From the NCBI GenBank assembly GCA_014529385.2, contig CM043959.1, positions 15,154,309-15,218,308 on the forward strand: a stretch of DNA of 64,000 nucleotides, read 5' to 3'. The notes under the pieces were generated by a model, which saw only the letters and a program-made list of their open reading frames with translations, was not told where the DNA came from and searched no databases. Below, one piece after another: positions 39,422 to 50,900 of the stretch. Made by a program: the position numbers and the translations under genes. The number at the start of each line of letters is the position of its first letter. Positions within the stretch are counted from its first letter, which is position 1. The DNA comes from Adiantum capillus-veneris. Taxonomy: Eukaryota; Streptophyta; Polypodiopsida; Polypodiales; Pteridaceae.

Positions 39422-41924
39422 CTGCAAAAACATGTCTTGTAAGTGGACTGGCATTCAAGTAACATGCATTTAAAGACCCTCATACAGCAGCACCTTTCCA
39501 AGCTCCCTTCCTCCGCCGCCCCCTGTGCTCCCCCTCCCCCAAAAGGCCAGCTCCCCCTCTTTTCTCTCCCTCTTTTCTCTCTCAATGTTACCCACACAGA
39601 AGAGATGTCAAAAAGGGATGACGTGTCATGACTATCAATACTGGAGCAGTGAAGAGGCTGACACGAATAGAACCCAGATGCCCAGATCTCAACATAGCAG
39701 CCAGGTTTCGCACCGCAAATCACGGGATTGTACGGATGCTGATGTGAAAGTGCTGACACGGTAGCTGAACAAACATGCTGACATGGCAGCATACGGATCG
39801 GGATGATGTGGCACTTCCGGCGCTGGAATTGCTTTTTGGCAACCATTTTATGGTAATTTTTGGATGCTTTTGGGCATCGGTTATTGATTACCAGTAGATT
39901 TACGTGCTTTTAGCACTTTGTAAAAATAACCAATAATTTTAAGTTGCTTTGGGGCTTTTGGGGCCAGGTGCCTATAAAAGAGAGGCCAGGATACCATTAG
40001 TCTCCCGTCCCACAGACAAAGACTATACATGACAATTGGCTGGGGCTGGTCCATACACTCAAGGGCCAGTTTCACAGAATTTAGGGCAGCTCTGACCGCA
40101 TGCGGGAGCGCCGCGAGGCCTTCTTCTTACTTTGGCGACCAAGGCCCTTCTTTACCATGGTTTATGGCGCGCCTAGATGGCAATACCGTCCACCAGTCTG
40201 GTGTTTCCTCCTTCCATATCCTGATTTAGCCATCATTGTACATATCTTACCTTTTCATTGTAAGTCTCCCCACATTTTGATGTATCCCTCTCTAGCAGGG
40301 GCACGTTGTCGCCTATTGGGCAGTATGAGAGCCACGCACAATGAGAAGAAGGAGATCTAAACGTTTCTTTGTATCGAGACAATCAGTTGGCAACGGGGGA
40401 CGTCGCTAATCGACGACGTTTTAACATGCCATCTTAAAGGGGGCCAGAGGGAAAACAGTGTAGGACTATCAGAAGGGGAAGAAGAACGTATAGTTTTGAA
40501 GCGTTGTCTTAGCCGTCAATATTTCTCCCTCTAGCTCTAGCATTTTGAACATGAATCAATCATAAAAGAGGTTCTTTTCTTGAGTGGTGACACCGAACAC
40601 TGCCAAAGAGCTCTGATACCAATGTAATGTGCAACGGAAGTGATTGATGGTGCTCAGGATGAGTGCTCAATGCATGTTCTATGAATGAGAGAGAGAGAGA
40701 GAGAGAAGAAGAAGAAGAAGAAGAAGAGAATATTAACGTCGTAGGAAACTATCCCAGGAAACCTCAAAGAGGTATCCGACGAGAGTTGAACTCAAGACTA
40801 ACACAAGATGGGGTCCCAAAAACCTCCTCCAAGGGCCCCCCCCCTCTCTATCGTTAGACATGTATCTGCTTTAGATTGCACAAATGCTGATACAATCGTC
40901 CTAGATGCTGAGATGCTAATGGGATCTTGCTAGCAACTCATGCTTAGATCTGAGAGGCCAAGGGCTGAACCTGAAAACGGGTTGATCTCGCTTGGGACTA
41001 CAACCTGAATACGAGGCTAGGGCTGAAATCTGAAAATGCTGGCTGATCTGAGGGCTGAATCTGAAAACGTTGACTGATCTGCTGTCTTGGGCTCAAAACT
41101 AAAAACACTGGTAAGGATGGCTGGATCTGCAACGGGACAACGAGGTTATGGCTGAAATCTGAAAATGCTCGTGCTGATGGCCAGATCTGGAACAAAACCG
41201 CTTAGTTGCACTTCTTTCAATGGTGAATCTGTTGCATTCTATTGTTGCTCATGCTTTATTTTCTTCTTATCTTCAACCTCATTTTCTTTATACTTGCTAG
41301 GACTTGCACCACCTTCTCTAACTTCCAAGTAGCCCTAGTACCCAAGAGGATCACCAGGATTGGTTACACGATTGGAAGAGACTTGGAGACTCCACCCACG
41401 ACAGCTTCAGTTGCTGCCAAGGCAGCGGGCATTCCCACAGTTCGCGTTCTGGTTCGGGATACCCACGCTCTCCCGAAAGTATTCCTCCTTCCGAGGGTGA
41501 GTGGTGGCTGGTTCCGCCAGCAGGTAGAGTATTCAGGTCTCCCGAATCAGTGCTTCATCTACCGACAGATGGGCCATCTAGCAAGGGCATGTCCTCGTCG
41601 GAGACTCCCACCTATGGCGCAGACCCAACCCCCAAGGCCGGAGCAGGCACAACAGACAGGTACACAGGGCACTCAGGCTGGCACTTCTGCACAACCAGGT
41701 GCCCAGGCAGCAGATGGCTGGCAACAAGTCCATGGCCGCCGACGACAGGGGGGTGCTCGCCCCCCTGTGCCCCCCCCCCTCCCCCTCCCTAAGTGGCCAC
41801 CTTGCGCTAGTCCAGCAGCATTGGGTTCTGACAAGGAAGGGTTTCAACCCTCTTCTGCAGGAGGACATAGTGGAGCCTCCCGCCACTGCAGCCTCGTCAC
41901 CACCAGCCCCCTCACCCACAAGCG

Positions 41925-41981
<57 letters not shown>

Positions 41982-44900
41982 CGCCCTCCACTAAGTCTTC
42001 AGTCGCTTCTCCTGACCCAGCACGCGCCCCACCTGTAGAGGGGACTGGACAGTCTTCGGCTGACACCTGCCTGTTTAATCCAAAAAGGGCGGTAGACCAT
42101 AGACTTAAACTTTATTTGCTTTCACCCATTTAATTTGTCGCCCACTTTACCTGTACTTTCAAGACACAACAAAGGGGAAAGGGATACAGGTTGCTAGATT
42201 GCACCTGTATGAGAAGACCGACACCAGATTGGCCCCTAAATAGGCACCCCTTTCGGTATTTCTTTATTCTTTAACAGTTAAGAGGAAGTACAAAGAGTGC
42301 TTATAGCACTTAACCTGTATCCCGCAGTTCTTAACCTGTATGTGGGAATTTGGGCAGCATAACGGTGTAGAACCCTGCCCAAATCAGTCTGCAAGTAGGG
42401 AATCTTAAGGAGACCACTGTCCTGGTCCCTAATCAACCATAAACTGAGCAAAACAGAGCATAACCAGTCTCTGTAATTTCTGGTTTTTCTCTGATTTTTC
42501 ACTGTTTTCAGCTCCCTGTAGCCCCTGTACTGTCCCCTGCACCTTGAAGTAGCTGCCCCTTGAATCTGGAGAGTTTTAGGGCACCAAAACAGTCCCAAAT
42601 CAGCAAAAATCAGCAGCCCAGCTGCGCTGAATTTGCACCTGTTTGTGAGGTATTTAGCCTCACCGGTTCCTGCTTTTGGTGTAGCAGTTAGCTACACCAA
42701 AATGACATGAAAAAGACTTCCATTAAGTTTTAAGAGAAAAATTCAAGATTTTGTTTGGAGTTGTGAAAATTAGTTAGCCAATCAAAGCTGAAAGATACAA
42801 TTTAGAGAATCTTGCATTTAGATAATCTTCCTAGCTTAGCTAGTTCTAAAGTGAGTGTTTTAACCTTTAGTCATAGCTAAGGGTTAGAACATAGCTAACT
42901 AATCAAGAGACTCATCCATAAGCCCAAAACTCTTGATTGATTAATTTCAACAAAGTGTAATTTATTTGACCTTAATGGAAGTGTAACATTTCATAATTAT
43001 CTGCATTTACTCATCTCACATGTGCTTTACATTCCCCTTATGCTTTATTTCCATATGATTCAGCTTACTACGTGAGGTCCCCACCTGCTCAAGAGGCTCT
43101 TGCCTCAGCACAAAAGCATGAACCCACAACTGTATACATTGGTCAACTGAGTAGCCCACTAGAGGGCATCACATAACTGCAAAGAGGGGAGAGAGAGAGA
43201 GCAGTGCGAGCTGTGCAAGGCATCAGTTCTTGCACTTCACTGTACATAGAGGATAAGCAAGCACTCCATAGCTCTTAACCTGTAACAAAGCTGCAAACGA
43301 GTCTCTTCTCTCATTTTAGGCGCCCCCTCTCTAGCCAGAAGTAGCAGAATGCTCACAGAGTGCCACATGGCACACTTTCCGACTTTGGGCATTCCCGGCT
43401 AAAAATATCTCAACTGGTGCATCAGTTGACTTTGCAGCAAAGCAATAAAATGTTCCTCTTGTCATTCCAGAGCTAATGACGCGAGCTAATGATGCGAACA
43501 CATTATCAGGTCCAAAATAGCAGTTCCCTAAATTTTAGGAGATGCTGCCATTGTATCTTTCTAGGTCATCTGACCCTCTTTGTACAATGCAGCCACACCA
43601 AGAACTGAAATGTAGCCTATGTAGCAAAGGATTCCACTTTGGCTAATCAATGACCCCACTTTGGCTAACCATAGTCCTTGTCTAACCTTAGTGCTCTCTT
43701 GCCCTCAGGCCTGGACTCCCTCTGAACAGTTCCACATTAGCTATGCAATGCAGGGCAGTTAGATTTCCAGAGGGGTGTTTCCAAAAAGTGAAAATAAATA
43801 AATAATAAGAAAGAAATCAACAAAAAGGATAGATAGTAGTCACATGCTGGTGACATACCCCCCTCTTGAAATCTCAAACGTCCTCGTTTGCATCTGAAAC
43901 CGGCCCGTAGTGCGGTAGGCGTTGGCTTTCACCCAAAATTCTTTACTTTAGACACACACACAGAGCACTTTGCAAAAGAAGACCTGTAACGTGAATTAAC
44001 ACTTAATCACACACACGGCTCGGAAGCTAGAATGCTCCGAGCATACGCCGACAACCTGTAGGCCCCAAAATTGGCACCCCTTTCGGTATTTCTTTATTCT
44101 TTAGGAGGGTAAAGTACAAAGAAGAGTCCTGGGAATCCTTAGACTGTATCCCACTAGATACCGCTTGTTTTGGCCAAATTTCGGCAACATAACAGCCCCT
44201 AAACTTGCGCGAAACCAATTCCCCTGCTGGAACTCGCTTCTACTGGCGTATACCCTCTGATTCCTACCCAAAAACAGAAAATTCAGCACGCTGTATTTAC
44301 TGGTTTTTGCCCTGTTTTCAGCCCCAAACAGTCCCCTAACTGTCCTCTACCAGTGGGGCACGATTCCCAAAGGTTCTGGCGTCCGTATGGCTGAAAAACA
44401 GTAAAATTACAGCCCATACACAGCACTGATTTTGCACCTGTATGGTGAGGTTATGACCCGCACCAGTGCCTGCTTTCAAGTAGCAGCTAGCTACCCTGTT
44501 CCTGCTCAAGGAGGCTCTTGCCTCAACACAAAAGCATGAACCCACACAGTTGTACATCAATCAAATGAGGAGCCCTCTTGTGGGGCATCACATAACTGCA
44601 CGTAGGGGAGAGAGAGAGCAGTGTGTAGTGTGCAGGGCATCACTCCTAGCACCACACTGTACATGACAGGGAAAGGAAGCACTCCATAGCTCTTAACCTG
44701 TGACAAAAGCTGAAATGAGGCCTCCCAGCTTAAAAATCAGTGCCCATTTTTCTGCAAGGGGAAAGTTCATGAAAAATCGACACTTGGCGCATTTACAAGC
44801 ATTTGCCCGTTTCGGGTTAGCCGCTTAAAAATATCCTAACCGGTTGCCCAGTTGACTTCGCGGCAGAGTTGTAGAATGTTCCCCCGGAGGTAATGTCGCG

Positions 44901-47900
44901 AACACATTTCACGGCCCAAAATAGCAGTTCCGTAAATTTTAGGAGATGCTTCTGTTGCGCTCCCACTGGTCTTCTTACCATCTATCCTCATTGGGACTGC
45001 ATCCAAAAGTGCAATGTGGCCCAACTGTCGGATACTTTTTGTTGGTAGTCTCACCTTGACTTTACGCCTTAATTGAGTTCACTTCCTAGTATCCACCAAC
45101 TTGCTAAGTGCGACAGGGGAACCTATATGATCTTGCTCTGAGCCTAGACATCCTCTTACCATACGAATTCCAATGCCGACCACTACCCATCTGGGGGTGA
45201 AACTACCGTTCACATTGGCCATGCAATGTCCGACCGTTTGCTACTTCAAGAAGAGGGTCTCAAAAACAAAACAAAACCCCTTGGAAAGAAACCAACAACT
45301 AAAGTTAGCGGTTGCCACGTCCTCGTGACATAGTTAACAGTTGGCATGTCCCCGTGAAATTACCCCCCTCTTGAAATCGCAAACGTCCTTGATTGCATAC
45401 CATAAATACACGCCAACAATGATCTTGTGCTATTAACACTCTTTTATCATCGCATGTATCCGCAAGAAAGGTCATAACATATAGATACAAATGACTTAAT
45501 GAGGCCTTCATACTTTTGTCATTTCCATCTATTACACTGAATTCATATGTACATTTGATGTACTAGCTCTATCATTACCCCTCCTTTGCACACGTTGGGT
45601 TGGGGCATAAGTAGGCTGTAACCCAAAGGCTTCAAGGTAAAGCTGCAATACATTTGGTGACTCTGCCAGTTCATGCTCTTCCATCCACTTTGCATCCATA
45701 GGCGGATAGTTCTTGAACTTCACCAAATAGCCTCTTGCAACTTGTCCTTCAACTTTTCTGTCCTTATGTGCCAAAACTTGCTCAGGTACAAGGATCTCAT
45801 CAAGTTCCTCAACTTCTGGCTGATCCTCATCTGGCATATCTTCTGGCACATCACCCACGAAGGGTCTTAGAGACTCACGTGAAACGCATTATGAATCTTC
45901 CATGCATCAAGCAATTTTAGCATGTAAACCACATCGCTCATCTTGTCAAGCACTTGAAAAGGCCCATAGTAACGCATGCTGAGCTTAGGAAACAGCCGTT
46001 CCTTGCCCTTCATCTTCTTTAACCTTGCCTTTTCGAACCTTAACAGAACCCAATCACCAGGTGATAGTAGCAATTCACGACGGTGACGATCAGCAGCCTT
46101 TTTCTGCTTTACTTGAGTCTTCTCCAAGGCAACTTTAATCTTCTTATACATCTCATCCATGTTCTCAACATATCGATCTGCCTCAAAGATCTTGTCCTTT
46201 GTATGCAAAATGGGAGGAACCTTTTTGCCGCCTTCAACAATCTCAAAAGCTGCTTTGCCAGTAGACGAATGCACCGTATTATTGTACGCATACTCAAGCA
46301 TAGGCAAATACTGTTCCCACTTGCCCTTATTATCTGACACATAGCATTTCAGCAGATCTAAGACAGTAGAATTAGCCTCTTCTGACTGTCCATCAGTTTG
46401 TGGATGAAACGAAGACGAGAATTTGAGCGTAGTGCCCATGTTCTCAAACAATCCTCTCCAGAACAAACTGGTCATGCGAGGATCACGATCACTGATAATC
46501 GATTGTGGCATACCATGGTACTTAAACACATTGTACATGAACAAGCGTGCCATCTGATCAGATTTTATCTTCTTCCTGACAGGGATAAAATGGGCCTGCT
46601 TGCTGAACCTGCAGATAATGGTCCATATACCATCACTCCCTGTTGGCGTCCTTGGAAGATCAAAGATAAAGTCCATAGCAATGCTTTCCCATGGCCTATC
46701 CGGAATCGGCAGTGGTTGTAACAACCCTGGTGCCTTTTGCCTGTCAAACTTGACCTTTTGGCAAACTATGCATGCTCGCACAAAGGCATCCACATCTCTC
46801 CTCAAGGTAGGCCAATAGAAGAATGTCTCTACCGCTTTAACTATTGCATCAATGCCACGATGCCCTGCATACGGTGGGACATGACTCTCTTCTATGACCT
46901 AATGTCGCAGTGGCCTAGTGACACAAAGTCTGCCATGCATCATCATAAAACCATCTCTGAGAAGGTAGTGCTCGTGATGTTGCCCCTCTTGTAACTGTTC
47001 AAAGATCCTTGCAAAATCTTCATCAACAATATATTGTTCCTTCATGTCATCTAACTCATGATGATAAGGAATTGACGCAGCTGAAATTTGTGGCTTTCTT
47101 GATAATGCATCAGCCACAACATTCTTCTTGCCTTCCACATGCATAATCTGGAAGTGGAACATGGAAAGAATGTTTGCCCATCGCATATGCTTTTCGGACA
47201 ACTTTGAGTGTGTCAAGAAGTATCGCAAGGTCTGATGATCTGTTTGGACAACAAAATCAGCACCTAAGAGGTAGTGCTTCCAGCTAGAAAGCGCATGAAT
47301 CACGGCCAAGAGCTCTTTCTCATAGACTTGCATAGTCCTCTCTGGCCCTTGCAAAATTCGGCTTTCATAAGCTACTACCCGTCCATCTTGCATTAGCACT
47401 GCTCCGATGCTACTGCCACACGCGTCACACTGGACCACAAATGACTTCCTGAGATCTAGCAAAACAATAACTGGATGTGAAGTCAACTTTTCCTTTAAGA
47501 GACTAAAAGCTGAAATCTCTTTTTGGGTCCATCTGAAAGTGACCTCTTTCTTTTGCAATGCGTGAAGAGGCGATGCTATCTCTGCAAAATTTATGATAAA
47601 CCTTCTATAGTAGGAACACAATCCCAAGAAGCTTCTGACATCGTGCACAGTCTTCAAGTCTGGCCATGTCTTGATAGCTTCGACCTTTGCGGGATCCATT
47701 CTAACACCATCCTTTGAGACTATGTGGCCCAGAAAGTGGATCTCTTCGAGGAAGAATTCACTTTTCTTAGGATTGACAAGTAACCTGTGACTGCGCAGCT
47801 CTTCAAACACAATGGTCAAGTGACGCCTATGCTCCTCTTCATTGTTCGAATACACTATCATGTCATCAAAGAACGTTCCAACAAACTGTTGATGCCAGCG

Positions 47901-50900
47901 AAAAATCCGGTCCATCATTCTGTTGAACGTGGCAGGAGCATTTGTTAGCCCAAACGGCATCACTAGAAACTCATAAAGACCAAATGTCGTTCTAAACGCA
48001 GTCTTGTGCACATCCTCTGGCCTTATACGAATCTGATGGTACCCACTCTTAAGGTCTATCCTGCTGAAAATTGCAACACCCTCTAAACGATCGAGAATAT
48101 CATCAATTCTAGGAATAGGGAACCTATTCTTGATGGTATTCTTATTCAACGCACGGTAATCAATACACATGCGCCATGAGCCATCCTTCTTCTGCACTAG
48201 GAGCACTGGGGAGCAAAAGGGTGAAGAACTAGGCTGAATCAGCCCCTTCTCTAATAACTCCTCAACCTGGCCCATAATCTCTTTCTGCTGCACCGCACTA
48301 ACCCTGTAGGGAGGTCTACATAACTCACTGGCATCTGTGTTGGGCCTGTCACCCACAATGTCTGGCACTAAACCTGCCGTGGGTTTTCGCTTCTTGCCTT
48401 TCTGGTCTTCTTTATCCTCTGAGTCATCTGGCCTTTTCCTTTGTGGACAATTGATAGAAAAGTGACCAGGCTGCTCACATATAAAGCATTTATTCTCAGC
48501 CATTAGGACCTTCTTTTCCTCGAGCGACTTGCGCACAAAAGGCTTCCTTTTCTGTTTCTTTGCCTGCGCTCCAGAAGTCCCAGCTGAATCCTTGTCTTTG
48601 GTGGCCTTTTCTGACCCCTGTGACGCATCAGGAGCCGTTTTCACAAAGGGCTTCTTCGCTGATTTTTTCTTTTGCTGCCCTCCTTGGTCACTGCTCGGAA
48701 ATCCACTGTCCTCTCCTTTCAAGAAGGCAAGACCAGTGTTCGCAACTTCCATAAGCTGAGTAAGGGTAGCCACTCTGTTCTTTGTACAGTAATCGCGAAG
48801 CCCTTTAGGCAGCCCACAACAATACTTCTTTATCTGCTCTGTTAGCGGCACAAGTCTGTAGGAGGTCACTGAGAGTAACGCTTTACAAAACCTCCTATTG
48901 TACTCCACCAAGCTCTTGCACGAAGCTGAAGTAAGTTGGTGCCAATCTGTCATGACGTCGGCTCTGGTTCCTACAAGCTGCCCCGCACAAACTCGGCTGA
49001 ATTTCCACTGTTCCAGCCCGATTTCGGCAGCATCACTGTACTAGAACCCTTCACAGTCAGTATTTCCACGCAGTGGCCGACTTTCCCGACGCATACGGGC
49101 ACTTTGCAAAACCTGGCGAGAATCTGCAGCACGCTGAATTCTCTGTTTTCAGCCCTGAAAATGCGCCAGATCACCTGTACAGCGGTCCCCTTGCGTCCCC
49201 GAACCTCCTAGGGGTATTAGGGTCCGTTTAGGGCCAAAACCCTAAACCTGCAAAAATACACAGCAGGCTGTAATTCACTGTTTCGGGCTCCGTTTCGCGT
49301 GCCGGTCGCATCCCTAGCAAGTCCTCGAGCTCCCGCACCTGTAGGGCTACTTGCCCTTTGAATCGGACGAGATTTCTGACGTGAAACCTCTCCGTATTCA
49401 CCTGTACCTGCGGGGGGATTAGCCGCTAGCTAATCCAGTACCTGTGCAAGAGGCTCTTGCCTCGGCAATCGCGCATGAACCCACACAACTGTACATTGGT
49501 CAAATGAAGAGCCCACTAGAGGGGCATAACATACTGCCAAAGGGGAGAGAGAGGGCAGTGCGTAGCGTGCAGGGCATCACTCCTGGCACCGCACTGTGCA
49601 TAAGAGGGAAAGCAAGCACTCCATAGCTCTTAACCTGTGACAAATCTGAAAATGAGGCTCTCCCCTCTTCAAATTCAGCGCCACTTCTTGTTGCATGAGG
49701 CAAGTGCACCAGAATGTGCCACTTGGCACATTTACAAGCATTTTCCCGTTTCGGGGTTGCCGCCTAAAAATATCCCAACCGGTTGCCCAGTTGACTTCAC
49801 GGCACAGTAAGAAAATGTTCCCCTTGTCATTCCGGCGGTAATGACGTCAACACATTTTCAGGTCCCAAAATAGCAGTTCCCTAAATTTTAGGAGATGCTG
49901 CCATTGTATCTTTCTAGGTCATCTGACCCTCTTTGTACACTGTGGCCACATCCAGAACTGAAATGTAGCCTCTGTAGCAAAGGATTCCACTTTGGCTAGT
50001 CAATGACCCCACTTGGCTAACCATAGTCCTTGTCCAACCTTAGTGCTCTCTTGCCCTCAGGCCTGGACTCCCTCTAGACAGTTCCACACCAGCTATGCAA
50101 TGCAGGGCAGTTAGATTTCCCGAGGGGTGTTTCCAAAAAGTGAAAGTAAATAGATAATAAGAAAGAAATCAACAAAAAGGATAGATAGTAGTCACACGCT
50201 GGTGACACTAAGCTTTGGAAACAGTCTTTCCTTGCCCTTCATCTTCTTTAACCTTGCCTTTTCAAAGCGCAGAAGCACCCAATCACCAAGTGAAAATACC
50301 ACTTCACGACAGTGACGATCAACTGCTTTCTTTTGCTTTGCCTGAGTCTTTTCTAAGGCCACTTTGACCTTCTTGTACATTTCATCCATGTCCTGAACAT
50401 ACTTATCTGCTTCAAATATCTTGTCCTTTGTATGCAGTATGGGAGGAACTTTCTTGCCACCTTCAACTATCTCAAAAGGTGCCTTGCCAGTTGATGAATG
50501 CACTGTATTATTGTATGCATACTCCACCAATGGCAAATACTGCTCCCACTTTCCTTTATGCTCTGACACATAGCACTTCAGCAGATCTAGGACAGTAGAA
50601 TTTACCTCTTCTGACTGCCCATCTGTTTGAGGATGAAATGACGAAGAGAATTTGAGAGTTGTGCCCATATTCTCAAACAAGCCTCTCCAGAACAAACTTG
50701 CCATGCGTGGATCACGGTCGATAACAATCGACTGTGGCATGCCATGATACTTAAAAATATTGCTCATAAACAAGCGTGCCATTTGATCTGGCTTTATCTT
50801 CTTCCTGACAGGGATAAAATGAGCCTGCTTGCTAAATCTGCAAATGATGGTCCAAATACCATCATTTCCTGTCTGCGTTCTCGGAAGATCAAAGATAAAA

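Noticed and set aside
40740-40860. A possible second SINE (GAGAGTTGAACTC plus poly-C, minus-sense B-box-like)
   Set aside because: No A box at the expected spacing and no tail or target duplication was seen.
41578-42133. Gly-rich, Pro-rich and Ala/Pro-rich frames over the C55 run
   Set aside because: The homopolymer produces them. Only the plus frame with the CCHC-like motif has family support.
45858-46805. Integrase and chromodomain as independent host genes
   Set aside because: They are in order and mostly in frame with the upstream RT/RNase H of the same chromovirus, next to its polypurine tract and LTR.
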